This document shows positions 49,562-58,492 of a stretch of DNA of 64,000 nt, piece after piece. How positions within the stretch are numbered: position 1 is the stretch's first letter; each line of letters starts with the position of its first letter. The stretch is from Solobacterium sp. (GTDB taxonomy: Bacteria; Bacillota_I; Bacilli_A; Erysipelotrichales; Erysipelotrichaceae), in assembly GCA_017404505.1 (NCBI GenBank), contig JAFRCE010000026.1:1-64000 (forward strand), read 5' to 3'. A program made the translations under genes and the position numbers. The notes beneath the pieces are model-generated. The model was given only the letters and a program-made list of their open reading frames with translations. It was not told the origin of the DNA and searched no databases.

Positions 49562-50974
49562 ATGGCTCATTTTCCCGAAGGCTTCCTGTGGGGAGCATCT
49601 TCCTCCGCATTCCAGATCGAAGGCGGCTGGGACGAAGACGGCAAGGGCATGACCGTCGCTGATTTCAATTCCTTCAAGCGTTCTGATAAGCAGGCGGATT
49701 CCAAAGTTGCCAGTGATTTCTATCATCATTATGAAGAAGACATTGCCCTGATGAAGGAACTCGGCATGAAGATCTACCGCTTCTCGATTGCCTGGGCGAG
49801 AATCATTCCGGACGGTGACGGCGAGGTCAACCCGAAGGGTGTTGCCTTTTATGACAAAGTCATCGATCTGCTGATCGAAAACGGTATCCAGCCGTTTGTC
49901 ACGCTCTATCATTTCGATCTGCCATACGCGCTGGTGAAAAAATACAATGGCTGGGAAGACAGACGCTGCGTTTACGCGTTTGAAAAATATGCCAAAGTCT
50001 GCTTTGAGCATTACGGTAACAGGGTAAAGTACTGGCAGGTGACCAACGAACAGAACCTGATGATCCGCGTCGACGAACGCATGAACATCAACGAACCGGA
50101 TGCCTGGAAGGCGGATAAGATGCGGGCTCAGATGGACTATCACATGTTCCTGGCCCACGCGCTGGCGACAAAGGCATGTCATGAACTCGTCGAAGACGGC
50201 CGGATCGGTCCGGCGGTTTCCTCCACCTGTACCTATCCGCTGACCAATAAACCGGAAGATGTCTGGGCCGCCCGCATGAATGACTACATGAAGACGGTCT
50301 ACTGTCTCGATATGCATTACTACGGCGAATACTCCGGCCTTTACATGCGCTATCTGAAAGAACGAGACATCGTTCCGGAAATGCAGGAAGAAGACAGGGA
50401 GATCCTGAAATACGGCCGGCCTGACTACATTGCCTTCAACTATTACCGCACGCTGTGCGCGTCCTATCTGCCGGCTGACGCTGAACACCCCATCGGCATG
50501 CGTGTCTACCGCGGCAACGAAGTCGACTTCGATCAGTACGGATACTGCCGTGATGAGCGGAACAACAACCTGGCAGCCAGTGAGTACGGCGCTCAGATCG
50601 ATCCGATGGGTCTGCGCATCGTTCTCAATGACTACTGGAGCCGCTATCATCTGCCGATGATCATCACCGAAAACGGTCTGGGCATGGCGGATACACTGAC
50701 GGAAGACGGCCGCGTCCATGACAACTACCGTATCGACTATCTCAGAGAACATGTCAAAGCATGCGCGCTGGCCATCGAAGACGGCGTGAACCTGATCGGC
50801 TATTCACCCTGGTCCTTCGAAGACCTGCTGTCCTCCCATCAGGGATTCCGCAAGCGCTACGGCTTTGTCTATATCAACCGTGAGGACATGGATCTCAAAG
50901 ACCTGCAGCGAATTAAGAAAGACAGTTATTACTGGTATCAGAAAGTCATTGCCACAAACGGCAGGGAACTCTGA
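49562..50974 (+). CDS. GH1 beta-glucosidase / 6-phospho-beta-glucosidase
   Basis: A 470-residue GH1 enzyme, cytosolic. The N-terminal signature is FLWGASSSAFQIEGG. The acid/base Glu163 lies in VTNEQN and the nucleophile Glu370 in ITENG. The C-terminal region (SFEDLLSSHQGFRKRYGFVY) has the small residues and Lys/Tyr pattern typical of enzymes that accept 6-phosphorylated beta-glucosides. No PTS genes are close, so phosphorylated substrate is only inferred. The AAAGGA site is rather far from the ATG. Confidence 0.9.
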   Translation: MAHFPEGFLWGASSSAFQIEGGWDEDGKGMTVADFNSFKRSDKQADSKVASDFYHHYEEDIALMKELGMKIYRFSIAWARIIPDGDGEVNPKGVAFYDKVIDLLIENGIQPFVTLYHFDLPYALVKKYNGWEDRRCVYAFEKYAKVCFEHYGNRVKYWQVTNEQNLMIRVDERMNINEPDAWKADKMRAQMDYHMFLAHALATKACHELVEDGRIGPAVSSTCTYPLTNKPEDVWAARMNDYMKTVYCLDMHYYGEYSGLYMRYLKERDIVPEMQEEDREILKYGRPDYIAFNYYRTLCASYLPADAEHPIGMRVYRGNEVDFDQYGYCRDERNNNLAASEYGAQIDPMGLRIVLNDYWSRYHLPMIITENGLGMADTLTEDGRVHDNYRIDYLREHVKACALAIEDGVNLIGYSPWSFEDLLSSHQGFRKRYGFVYINREDMDLKDLQRIKKDSYYWYQKVIATNGREL

Positions 50975-50980
50975 AAAAAT

Positions 50981-51009
50981 GACCGCTCCTTTTCCGGAAA
51001 GGGGCGGTC
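50981..51009. terminator. Long hairpin after the GH1 gene
   Basis: GACCGC...CC and GG...GCGGTC pair over about 14 positions at 50981-51009. The T tract is better on the minus strand than on the plus strand, so plus-strand termination may be weak. Confidence 0.55.
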
Positions 51010-51054
51010 TTCCGTTATTCGTCCAGAGCATAATGCGATATGCGAAACAACTAT

Positions 51055-51083
51055 TTGTGAATACTGTTGAAAAAGGTTATTTT
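51055..51083 (+). promoter_or_regulatory. Promoter of the redox operon
   Basis: TTGTGA (51055-51060) and TATTTT (51078-51083), 17 bases apart. Confidence 0.5.
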
Positions 51084-51116
51084 TAAACTGTAAAACCAGC
51101 AGAAGGAGGACAACGC

Positions 51117-52217
51117 ATGAAATACAGAATCAACCGCCGGACCGGTGATAAGATCAGTGAAATCGGCATCGGTTCTTCGTATATGTACGAAGCCGGCCGG
51201 GAAGAAGCCGTGAAGGCGCTGCGGCGTGCGTACGAAGGCGGGATCAACTATTTTGATCTGGCTGCCGGCCACGGTGATTCCTTTCCGATCTATGGGGAAG
51301 CCCTGCATCATGTCAGAAAGAACATCTTTTATCAGATTCATTTCGGCGCCGATTATACAGCCGGTGAATACGGCTGGACGCTGGATCTGGATACCGTCAG
51401 AAATTCCGTGGCGAAAATGCTGAAAGAGCTGCGCACCGATTATATCGATTACGGCTTCATTCACTGCCAGGATGAATTCTCCGACTGGGAGGCTTATAAA
51501 AAGAACGGCGTCTATGATTATCTTCAGCAGCTGAAAAAAGAAGGAAAAGTCAGACATATCGGTCTGTCCTCGCATACCCCGGAAGTCATCATGAAGATCC
51601 TGGATGAAGCGGAGGTGGACATGCTGATGTTTTCCGTCAATCCGGCTTATGACTATGGCGAAGGAACCTATGCCAACGGTACGGTCGAAGAGCGCGACGC
51701 CGTCTATCAGCGCTGCGAAAAAGAGGGCATCGGCATCTCCGTCATGAAGCCTTTCTCCGGCGGCCAGCTTCTGGATGCCTCGCTTTCACCGTTCCGTCAG
51801 CCGCTGAGCATTTATCAGTGTCTGCGCTACGTCCTTGATAAACCGGGTGTTCTCGTCGCACTGCCGGGCGCGAAAAGCGTCAGCGAAGTCGAGGCGCTGC
51901 TGGCTTATGAAGAAAAGAGCGAAGAAGAAACGGACTATTCCGTGATCGCTTCCTTCGCACCGCCGCAGGCTGCCGGAAAATGTGTCTACTGCGGCCACTG
52001 CAAACCCTGTCCGATGGGCATCGATATCGGTCTGGTCAACAAATACTATGACCTTGCCAGAGCCGGCGACGCGATGGCGGTGGAACATTACCGGACGCTT
52101 GCCGTCAATGCGTCGGACTGCATCGGCTGCGGCCATTGTGACAGCCGCTGTCCGTTCGGCGTGAAGCAGAGCGAACGCATGCAGGAGATCCGGGCATATA
52201 TGGAGGATGGAAAATGA
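51117..52217 (+). CDS. Aldo-keto reductase-like protein with two [4Fe-4S] motifs
   Basis: A 366-residue protein: an AKR barrel (1-~270) and a C-terminal ferredoxin-like part with CVYCGHCKPC and CIGCGHCDSRC, each with a following proline, fitting two [4Fe-4S] clusters. Of the AKR tetrad, Asp47 and a His in GFIHCQDE are present, but the Tyr position is His52 (DLAAGHGDS) and the Lys position is His75 (YQIHFGA). So ordinary NADPH carbonyl reduction is doubtful. It overlaps the next gene by 4 bases. AGAAGGAGG precedes the ATG. Probably an electron-transfer partner of the FMN reductase downstream. Confidence 0.88.
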   Translation: MKYRINRRTGDKISEIGIGSSYMYEAGREEAVKALRRAYEGGINYFDLAAGHGDSFPIYGEALHHVRKNIFYQIHFGADYTAGEYGWTLDLDTVRNSVAKMLKELRTDYIDYGFIHCQDEFSDWEAYKKNGVYDYLQQLKKEGKVRHIGLSSHTPEVIMKILDEAEVDMLMFSVNPAYDYGEGTYANGTVEERDAVYQRCEKEGIGISVMKPFSGGQLLDASLSPFRQPLSIYQCLRYVLDKPGVLVALPGAKSVSEVEALLAYEEKSEEETDYSVIASFAPPQAAGKCVYCGHCKPCPMGIDIGLVNKYYDLARAGDAMAVEHYRTLAVNASDCIGCGHCDSRCPFGVKQSERMQEIRAYMEDGK

Positions 52218-52699
52218 AGAAAACAGCAATGGCGTTTCTCACGCTGTTCCTGCTGCTGAGCAGCGGCTGCGGTGCCAGTGAAGCGGTGCATGGAGAAACC
52301 GGCAAAGAGGAAACAGAAGAACAGGCTACGGAAACTGAGGAGAACAAAGAAATGCGAATGAAGATTGGCAGCACCCGGGTGCAGGTTGTATGGGAAGAAA
52401 ACGAAGCGGTGGACGCGCTGCGGGAAATCGTGAAGGAAGCGCCGCTTACCGTTTCCATGACAATGTACGGCGGCTTTGAACAGGTCGGTCCGCTCGGTGT
52501 CACACTGCCCAGCAATGACGTGGATACCGAAACAGAAGCCGGTGACATCGTCCTTTACAACAGCAACATGATGGTCGTCTTTTACGGCACCAATTCCTGG
52601 CCGTATACCAGACTCGGTCATGTGGCCGATAAATCCGCCGAGGAAATGAGCGAACTGCTCAGCAACGGTGACGTGAAGATCACGCTGTCATTCGAGTGA
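52214..52699 (+). CDS. Cyclophilin-like fold lipoprotein
   Basis: A 161-residue exported protein. The signal ends in the lipobox LLSSGC (Cys19), followed by a Glu/Thr-rich linker and a domain from about residue 47 (MRMKIGSTRVQVVWEENEA) with MTMYGGFEQVGPLG and AGDIVLYNSNMMVVFYG, the pattern of the bacterial cyclophilin-like domain that is often encoded with flavodoxins. Peptidyl-prolyl isomerase activity is not assured. It sits between an Fe-S AKR and an FMN reductase in one operon. Confidence 0.85.
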   Translation: MKKTAMAFLTLFLLLSSGCGASEAVHGETGKEETEEQATETEENKEMRMKIGSTRVQVVWEENEAVDALREIVKEAPLTVSMTMYGGFEQVGPLGVTLPSNDVDTETEAGDIVLYNSNMMVVFYGTNSWPYTRLGHVADKSAEEMSELLSNGDVKITLSFE

Positions 52700-52708
52700 G
52701 GCGAGACG

Positions 52709-53233
52709 ATGAAGATACTTGTCCTCAACGGCAGCCCCCATTTGAACGGCGCGACCTCCGACATGGTCAATGCCTTCGCGAAAGGGACGCGGGAAGCCGG
52801 CCACGAAACAGTGTGCATGAACGTGGCGCACATGCAGGTGCGCGGCTGTATGGCATGTGAATACTGCCGTGAAAAAGAAAAGGGTGTCTGCGTGCAGAAA
52901 GACGACATGCAGAAGATCTATCCGGAAATTCTCTCTTCCGATATGATCGTCTTCGCCTCGCCAATCTATTACTTCACGCTTTCCGCCCAGCTGCAGGCGG
53001 TCATTCACCGCACGTACGCAGTGGACATTCCGGCCAACGTGAAAAAGGTCGCTCTGATCATGAGTTCCGGCAGTAAATTCGTTTACGGCGCCGCCATTAC
53101 CGAATACTTCCAGTCGATCGTCGAATACTGGAATGTGGAAAACGCCGGTATCTTTACCGCCAACGGTGAAGAAAACAAATCGGAAAAGAAACGACAGGAA
53201 CTGTATGAGTTCGGCCGTTCATTGAAAGGATGA
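52709..53233 (+). CDS. NADPH-dependent FMN reductase / flavodoxin-like protein
   Basis: A 174-residue flavoprotein. The FMN phosphate loop is LNGSPHLNGATSDMV; a CMACEYC motif near residues 47-53 and FASPIYYFTLSAQLQ match iron-sulfur flavoprotein-like quinone or FMN reductases. It probably receives electrons from NAD(P)H and works with the adjacent AKR-like protein. A GAGGCGAG site precedes the ATG. It overlaps the cupin gene by 4 bases. Confidence 0.9.
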   Translation: MKILVLNGSPHLNGATSDMVNAFAKGTREAGHETVCMNVAHMQVRGCMACEYCREKEKGVCVQKDDMQKIYPEILSSDMIVFASPIYYFTLSAQLQAVIHRTYAVDIPANVKKVALIMSSGSKFVYGAAITEYFQSIVEYWNVENAGIFTANGEENKSEKKRQELYEFGRSLKG

Positions 53234-53643
53234 AAACAATTATGGACAAAAACAACGTGTCACCATTTCCGCTCGGCGGTGAAAATCCCGTCCGGCAGTA
53301 CTTCTCCGGCGCGTGCTGGTATGCTTCGCTGACTTCGCCGGACGCGCAGACCGATATCGGCAACGTTACGTTCGAACCCGGCTGCCGCAACAACTGGCAC
53401 GTGCATCACGGCTGCCAGCAGATCCTCGTCTGTGTCGGCGGCGAAGGATGGTATCAGGAATGGGGCAAAGAGCCGGTCAAAATGAAGCCGGGCGACGTCA
53501 TTGAGATTCCCCTGGACGTCAAGCACTGGCACGGTGCCGCGAAGGACTCGTGGTTCGCTCATCTTTCCGTCATGTCACGGCTGGCGGAAGGTTCGCACGA
53601 ATGGCTCGAACCGGTCGATGACGAATACTATCAATCTCTCTGA
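53230..53643 (+). CDS. Cupin-domain protein
   Basis: A 137-residue single-domain cupin. Motif 1 is NNWHVHHGCQQILVCVGGEG (metal-binding His residues) and motif 2 is KPGDVIEIPLDVKHWHGA. Such small cupins often accompany oxidoreductases or carboxymuconolactone-decarboxylase-like enzymes. ATG 53230 overlaps the FMN reductase stop; ATG 53242 is a possible alternative. It is the last gene of the four-gene redox operon and is closed by a terminator. Confidence 0.88.
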   Translation: MKTIMDKNNVSPFPLGGENPVRQYFSGACWYASLTSPDAQTDIGNVTFEPGCRNNWHVHHGCQQILVCVGGEGWYQEWGKEPVKMKPGDVIEIPLDVKHWHGAAKDSWFAHLSVMSRLAEGSHEWLEPVDDEYYQSL

Positions 53644-53652
53644 TTGCTTAAG

Positions 53653-53675
53653 AACCGGTTTATGAACCGGTTTTT
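53653..53675 (+). terminator. Terminator of the redox operon
   Basis: AACCGGTT (53653-53660) repeated as its own complement at 53665-53672, TATG loop, then TTT. Confidence 0.85.
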
Positions 53676-53687
53676 CAATGTTAAAAT
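53659..53687 (+). promoter_or_regulatory. Promoter of the RlmI-like gene
   Basis: TTTATG (53659-53664) and TAAAAT (53682-53687), 17 bases apart, with the -10 ending seven bases before the ATG at 53695; the -35 lies inside the terminator hairpin. Confidence 0.45.
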
Positions 53688-53694
53688 GATGCTC

Positions 53695-54906
53695 ATGAAA
53701 CAGGACAGAACATTCCCGTATATCCGGGTTACGAAGAAACAGGAAAACCGCATTAAGAACGGCCATCCGTGGGTCTATGCGGATGAGATCACGGAACAGA
53801 CGGAAACGATTGAAAACGGTGCCTTCACCGACGTCTTCGGACAGAAGGGGAACTATCTCGGCACCGGCTTTTACAGCGAACGCTCGAAAATCAGAGTGCG
53901 CATCCTCGGGGCCAACGCCAACGAGAAATATGACGACGCTTTCTTTGCCCGCAAGGTCCGCTATGCGATTCAGTACCGGCTCGATGTGATGAAAGATGAT
54001 TTCAGCGCCTGCCGTATCATTCACGGTGAGGCGGACGGTCTGCCTGGTCTGACTGTGGACCGCTACGAAAGCATCCTGGTCAGTGAGATCGCCAGTTACG
54101 GCATGGAACAGCACAAGGACGTCATCTACCGTGAACTGCGGAAACAGTTTTCTGAACTGGGCATCACGATCGCCGGTATTTATGAGCGCAACGAAGACGA
54201 TCTGCGCGCCAAGGAAGGCCTGAGGCAGTATAAAGGCTGGTATGGCGAAGGCCATCCGGAAAGCTGTATCGTCAGTATCACGGAAAACGGGATCCGCTAT
54301 GAAGTGGACGTGGAAAACGGTCAGAAGACGGGTTTCTTTCTGGATCAGAAATACAACCGCCTGGCCGTGCGCCGCATCGCCGAAGGGAAAAAAGTGCTGG
54401 ACTGCTGCACCCATACCGGCTCGTTCGCCCTCAATGCCGCCAAAGGCAATGCCGCGTCCGTCACCGCGATGGACATTTCGGAAACCGCCCTGCAGATGGC
54501 AGCACGCAACGCTGAGGAGAACGATCTTGCTATCAGCTTCAGGCAGGGTGACGTCTTCACCGTTCTGAAAGAACTGCGCCGTGAACATGCCGTTTTTGAC
54601 TTTATTATTCTTGATCCGCCGGCTTTCACGAAGAGCCGCCGGACTTTCCATAACGCCTATGGTGGCTATCGGGAAATCAATGCCGACGCGATGAAACTGC
54701 TGCCCCGCGGCGGCTATCTTGCCACCAATTCATGTTCCCACTTCATGCCGAAGGAAGAATTCATGAAGATGCTGCAGGACGCGGCCCGTGACGCGGGCGT
54801 CTCGCTGCGTCTGATCGAGGTCAGGGGAGCCTCCTTCGACCATCCGGTCATGCCGGCCATTCCCGAGACGGAATATCTGAAATTCGTCCTTCTGCAGATC
54901 GTCTGA
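53695..54906 (+). CDS. rlmI: RlmI-like 23S rRNA (cytosine-5) methyltransferase
   Basis: A 403-residue class I SAM methyltransferase with an N-terminal PUA domain (KNGHPWVYADEI) and a catalytic half with CCTHTGSFALNAA (SAM loop), then DPPAFTKSR (DPPxF motif) and TNSCSHFM with the catalytic cysteine. It matches E. coli RlmI, which methylates C1962 of 23S rRNA. I choose ATG 53695; no start has a ribosome site, and the -10 box is seven bases upstream, so the mRNA may be leaderless. Confidence 0.9.
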   Translation: MKQDRTFPYIRVTKKQENRIKNGHPWVYADEITEQTETIENGAFTDVFGQKGNYLGTGFYSERSKIRVRILGANANEKYDDAFFARKVRYAIQYRLDVMKDDFSACRIIHGEADGLPGLTVDRYESILVSEIASYGMEQHKDVIYRELRKQFSELGITIAGIYERNEDDLRAKEGLRQYKGWYGEGHPESCIVSITENGIRYEVDVENGQKTGFFLDQKYNRLAVRRIAEGKKVLDCCTHTGSFALNAAKGNAASVTAMDISETALQMAARNAEENDLAISFRQGDVFTVLKELRREHAVFDFIILDPPAFTKSRRTFHNAYGGYREINADAMKLLPRGGYLATNSCSHFMPKEEFMKMLQDAARDAGVSLRLIEVRGASFDHPVMPAIPETEYLKFVLLQIV

Positions 54907-54965
54907 ACGGCCGGAAAATAACATTATTTCACATCTTTTGCCGCTTAAAAAACACCTCGTGAAAA

Positions 54966-54974
54966 TGGTATAAT
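54966..54974 (+). promoter_or_regulatory. Extended -10 promoter of the CarD-like gene
   Basis: TGGTATAAT is a perfect extended -10, 26 bases before the ATG at 55000. Confidence 0.6.
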
Positions 54975-54999
54975 ATATCTACCAAAGAGGTGGCTTGAA

Positions 55000-55500
55000 A
55001 TGTATAAGGTGAATGATATTGTCGTCTACCGACGGGATGTCTGCAAGATCATTGGCAAGCACCGCAGTGATTTTACAGGAGAACAATGTTACATCCTCGT
55101 TCCCTATGAGAAGCAGGACGGTTCAGTAAAAATGCAGGTGCCTGTTTCCAACCGGGGCGGACATCTGCGCAACCTGATTACCAGAGAAGAAATCGACCGC
55201 CTGATTGCGGAAGCACCGGATATCCAGCAGCTTGAGAACAAACCGGCCAATATGAAAAGCCAGTATGCCTCACTGCTGAAAACGGATAATCTGACTGACC
55301 TGATCTGTATCATCAAAACATCCTATAACCGCAATCGGCTGCGGCGTGAGCAGAATAAGAAAATGGCTTCCGTGGATGATGAATACCTTCAGAAAGCAGA
55401 AAAATACCTGTATGCCGAAATCGCCGTCGCTCTGGGACTGAGCTATGATGAGTCCAAGGAATTCTTCGAAAACGAAGTGAAGAAGATATCCGGACAGTAA
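55000..55500 (+). CDS. CarD/CdnL-type transcription factor
   Basis: A 166-residue protein with an N-terminal Tudor-like RNA polymerase interaction domain (VNDIVVYRRDVCKIIGK, residues 4-60) and an all-helical C-terminal DNA-binding domain (KAEKYLYAEIAVALGLSYDE). CarD-family proteins stabilise open promoter complexes, often at rRNA genes. AGAGGTGG precedes the ATG. It is monocistronic with its own promoter and terminator. Confidence 0.92.
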   Translation: MYKVNDIVVYRRDVCKIIGKHRSDFTGEQCYILVPYEKQDGSVKMQVPVSNRGGHLRNLITREEIDRLIAEAPDIQQLENKPANMKSQYASLLKTDNLTDLICIIKTSYNRNRLRREQNKKMASVDDEYLQKAEKYLYAEIAVALGLSYDESKEFFENEVKKISGQ

Positions 55501-55502
55501 AA

Positions 55503-55532
55503 AAGGGAAGAATCATGAATTCTTCGCTTTTT
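55503..55532 (+). terminator. Terminator of the CarD-like gene
   Basis: An 11-bp stem with one mismatch (55503-55513 with 55519-55529) then TTTCTTT. Confidence 0.75.
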
Positions 55533-55534
55533 CT

Positions 55535-55562
55535 TTGTCCTTTCGGATTTATGGTTTATGAT
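55535..55562 (+). promoter_or_regulatory. mntP promoter
   Basis: TTGTCC (55535-55540) and TATGAT (55557-55562), 16 bases apart. No yybP-ykoY type riboswitch fits in the short leader. Confidence 0.5.
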
Positions 55563-55588
55563 ACTTCTATGTGTGATGGAGGTAATGC

Positions 55589-56182
55589 ATGGTAAGTCCG
55601 GATCTGTTTTTCTTTATCGCGAACAGTGTTGCCCTGGGTGTCGGCCTGGCCATGGACGCGTTTTCGGTCTCGCTGGCCAACGGTCTCAATGAACCAAAGA
55701 TGAGTTCGGGAAGGATGAATCTGATTGCCGGAACCTTCGCCTTCTTTCAGTTTCTGATGCCGCTGTTAGGCTGGATCTGTGTCCACACGATCCTTCAGTA
55801 TTTCACCGCCCTGCAGTCCTATATTCCCTGGATCGCGCTTGTTCTGCTGCTCTTTATCGGCGGCAAGATGCTGTGGGAAGCGGGAAAGCAGGATGAAGAG
55901 AGCGAGGCCGTGCCGGTATCGCTGAAGATGCTGGCCATGCAGGGAATCGCGACGTCGATCGACGCGCTTTCCGTCGGTTTCACGATCGCCGAATATGACC
56001 TGGCCGCCGCTTTAGCAGCTTCCCTGATCATCGGCATCGTCACTTACGTGATCTGCGTCGTCGGTGTCCGGCTTGGCCGTATTGCCGGTATGAAATACGC
56101 GTCCAAAGCGTCCGTTCTGGGCGGCTGTATCCTGATCTTCATCGGTATTGAGATATTTGTCCGCGGTTTCTTCGGCATCTGA
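55589..56182 (+). CDS. mntP: Manganese efflux pump MntP
   Basis: A 197-residue, six-helix membrane protein that exports Mn(II). The two family motifs are DAFSVSLANG (helix 1) and SIDALSVGFT (helix 4), each with the conserved Asp. The length is standard. GGAGG precedes the ATG. It ends one base before the convergent sirtuin stop codon and no hairpin is seen between them. Confidence 0.94.
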   Translation: MVSPDLFFFIANSVALGVGLAMDAFSVSLANGLNEPKMSSGRMNLIAGTFAFFQFLMPLLGWICVHTILQYFTALQSYIPWIALVLLLFIGGKMLWEAGKQDEESEAVPVSLKMLAMQGIATSIDALSVGFTIAEYDLAAALAASLIIGIVTYVICVVGVRLGRIAGMKYASKASVLGGCILIFIGIEIFVRGFFGI

Positions 56183-56908
56183 TCAGATGTGCAGTTTCGG
56201 GAAGACCTGATCAAAGCTGTCCTGGATCAGCAGGTCGGCGGAACTGTCATACGGTGTTACCGAACGGTTGATCAGCACCAGTTTTTTACCGGCGAAATAA
56301 CGGATCAGACCGGCGGCCGGATAAACGACCAGGGAAGTGCCGAGCACGATCATGACATCGGCCGACTGGATCGCCGCCACGGCACCGTTGATGACCGCGG
56401 AGGAAAGACCTTCTTCGTACAGGACGACATCCGGTTTGATGATCGCACCGCATTTATCGCAGCACGGGATACCGGTGCTGTTTTTTATATACTCGGCCGG
56501 GAAGAATTTGCTGCAGCGGGTGCAGTAATTGCGCAGCACTGAGCCATGCAGTTCATAGACTCGTCTGGAGCCGGCTTTCTGATGCAGACCGTCGATGTTC
56601 TGGGTGACGACACCGAGGCATTTGCCGGCTTTTTCAAGATCGGCGATGTATTTGTGCACGGCGTTCGGCTCGGCATCGAGGAACAGCATCTTGTTGCGGT
56701 AGAAGCGATAGAACTCCTCCGGGTTTTCTTCATAGAAATGATGCGAGATGATCTCTTCCGGCGGATATTTGTATTCCATGTTGTAGAGACCGTCCTGGGA
56801 ACGGAAATCGGGAATGCCGCTGTCGGTGGAAACACCGGCGCCGGTAAAGAACACGATGTGTCTGGCATTGTCGATAATGCTCTGCAGTTCCTGAATCTTG
56901 TCAGTCAT
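56183..56908 (-). CDS. cobB: NAD-dependent protein deacylase, sirtuin
   Basis: A 241-residue Sir2 protein. NAD-binding motifs TGAGVSTDSGIPDFRS (22-37) and TQNIDGLHQ are present, with catalytic His121 in YELHGS. The zinc site is Cys129/Cys132 and Cys150/Cys153. It removes acyl groups from lysines and makes nicotinamide and O-acetyl-ADP-ribose. It overlaps the WYL-regulator gene by 4 bases (ATGA), so they are co-translated. Confidence 0.94.
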   Translation of the reverse strand: MTDKIQELQSIIDNARHIVFFTGAGVSTDSGIPDFRSQDGLYNMEYKYPPEEIISHHFYEENPEEFYRFYRNKMLFLDAEPNAVHKYIADLEKAGKCLGVVTQNIDGLHQKAGSRRVYELHGSVLRNYCTRCSKFFPAEYIKNSTGIPCCDKCGAIIKPDVVLYEEGLSSAVINGAVAAIQSADVMIVLGTSLVVYPAAGLIRYFAGKKLVLINRSVTPYDSSADLLIQDSFDQVFPKLHI

Positions 56909-57885
56909 TTTTTACCTTCTTTCTGATATGTGTTATGAATGGTGTCCGCGGTTTCCATCAGTCGGTCGATCAGCTCCTGCGGTCTGATCACCCGCACGGA
57001 GGATGGATACTGCAGCAGCCAGCTGATAAGCGGCGGCGTGATGGCAGTGCGGAAACTGGCGGTAAATGTCCGGTCAGTGACTTTGCTGATGATCAGGTCG
57101 GTGCCAAAAGAGTCGAAGACCTGACTACTCAGGGAAAGATCGAATTCGGCGGTGACGGTACGGGCGTCACCGTGATACATCTGAAAGGAAGATCGCATGT
57201 GATCCGCCAGGGAGAAGGGGACAGGGTCCGCTTTCAGACTGGTGCGGGTCACATTGTCCATCTTGTCGATGCGGTAATTGGCGAAGTTCTGATGAACGGG
57301 TGAATAGAATACACAGTAGAACCGGCCGCCGGAGGATACGACGGCATAAGGAATGAGGTGATACCGTTCGCTGTTGCGGCGGTATTTTTTCTGCCGGCTG
57401 AGAGTCATGTCGTAATAACGAAAGTCGACAAAGACGCAGTCGCGGATCGCTTCCAGCAGCTTCTGGGAGATTTCCAGGACCTGTTCGTTATCCGTGTGGA
57501 TCACGTCCTGGCGGATCTCGGGAAGCAGCAGTTCCTCCTGTCTGCTCATGAGTGACCTGATCTTGGCGGCGAAGAGGTCCGCCTTGCCGGGGGTCAGGGA
57601 AAAAGAGTCCCGGACAGCGCTGATCAGATACATCGACTCCGCCGGTGTGAACAGGTGAACGAGCCGGTATCCCTGTTTCCCGCCGGTTTTGTCAAAGATC
57701 ACTTCAACACCGTTTTCTTTCAGAACATGGATCGCTTTATATACTGAACGGCGGTCCGCCTGGAATCCCTCTTCCTCCAGCATGGCCAGCAGCTGCGGCA
57801 TGGACAGCCGGTTCTCCCGGTCGGTATTCTGCTGCAGGATGCGGTAAAGGACCGGCGGCAGCCAGATCATTTCCGAATGTTTCAT
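56905..57885 (-). CDS. WYL-domain transcriptional regulator
   Basis: A 326-residue regulator with an N-terminal winged helix (MPQLLAMLEEEGFQADRRSVY, about 29-49) and a WYL domain (YHLIPYAVVSSGGRFYCVFYS near 195-215, in which the RYHLIPYAV segment carries the W-Y-L-like triad). WYL proteins bind ligands such as nucleic acids or nucleotides and control DNA-damage, defence or stress genes. An AAAGGT site precedes the ATG, and a TACAAT -10 lies at 57906-57911. The target is unknown; the coupled sirtuin gene is a candidate. Confidence 0.87.
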   Translation of the reverse strand: MKHSEMIWLPPVLYRILQQNTDRENRLSMPQLLAMLEEEGFQADRRSVYKAIHVLKENGVEVIFDKTGGKQGYRLVHLFTPAESMYLISAVRDSFSLTPGKADLFAAKIRSLMSRQEELLLPEIRQDVIHTDNEQVLEISQKLLEAIRDCVFVDFRYYDMTLSRQKKYRRNSERYHLIPYAVVSSGGRFYCVFYSPVHQNFANYRIDKMDNVTRTSLKADPVPFSLADHMRSSFQMYHGDARTVTAEFDLSLSSQVFDSFGTDLIISKVTDRTFTASFRTAITPPLISWLLQYPSSVRVIRPQELIDRLMETADTIHNTYQKEGKK

Positions 57886-57976
57886 ATTTTTTTACCTTTT
57901 TTATCATTGTACACCATTATGAACAGTGGTTTGCATGGAAAGTTCTAGAATACAGTCAGACAGAGAGGTGACTGTG

Positions 57977-58480
57977 ATGAAACGTGTCAGATTCATATTT
58001 TCGGAAGCTTTGGTGATCTGGGCTTATGCCTGCCTGCTCAGCGGCTATCAGGCAGCCGCTGCCGGCATCGCCGTATGGGCAGCCGCAAGCACCGCCGTAT
58101 CATTTACAAAAGAAAAGCAGATGCGTGTTCTGCCTTATGTCAGCCTGCTGTCCCTGGCGGGTCTGCTGCTGATCCATATCTGTGATCTGAAGGCGTATCT
58201 TCCGACCCTGGGCATCGTCATGATGGCGGGTATTTACTGCTCCGTCATTCATCCGTATTACCACCAGGAGGAAACGGAAGGAGCGCTGCGCATCATGATG
58301 GGCGCGGGACTTGTCTTCGTGATCCTGGCATTGCTGGTGCCGGCCGCGCTGTTTGCCGTCAAAGAAATGCTGATCCTCCTGCTGATCATCTTCGGTCCGT
58401 GCACAGGCATGTACCTGCGCGGCCTGCTGATTGAAAACAACATCATCAAACCAGTGGCAGCCGACGCTTCGTTGCGGTAA
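57977..58480 (+). CDS. Small integral membrane protein, 167 aa
   Basis: A 167-residue protein with about five membrane helices and a short cytoplasmic loop (HPYYHQEETEG) near the middle. The pattern resembles DUF3021-type membrane proteins, but this is weak. ATG 57977 has AGAGGTG; the longer frame lacks a site. It is divergent from the WYL regulator and precedes the CDF exporter by 12 bases. Confidence 0.65.
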   Translation: MKRVRFIFSEALVIWAYACLLSGYQAAAAGIAVWAAASTAVSFTKEKQMRVLPYVSLLSLAGLLLIHICDLKAYLPTLGIVMMAGIYCSVIHPYYHQEETEGALRIMMGAGLVFVILALLVPAALFAVKEMLILLLIIFGPCTGMYLRGLLIENNIIKPVAADASLR

Positions 58481-58483
58481 AAT
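58478..58483 (+). promoter_or_regulatory. -10 box close to the CDF start codon
   Basis: TAAAAT nine bases before the ATG at 58493; TGGCAG (58455-58460) is at a 17-base spacing but a poor match. Confidence 0.35.
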
Positions 58484-58492
58484 CATTGTGTT

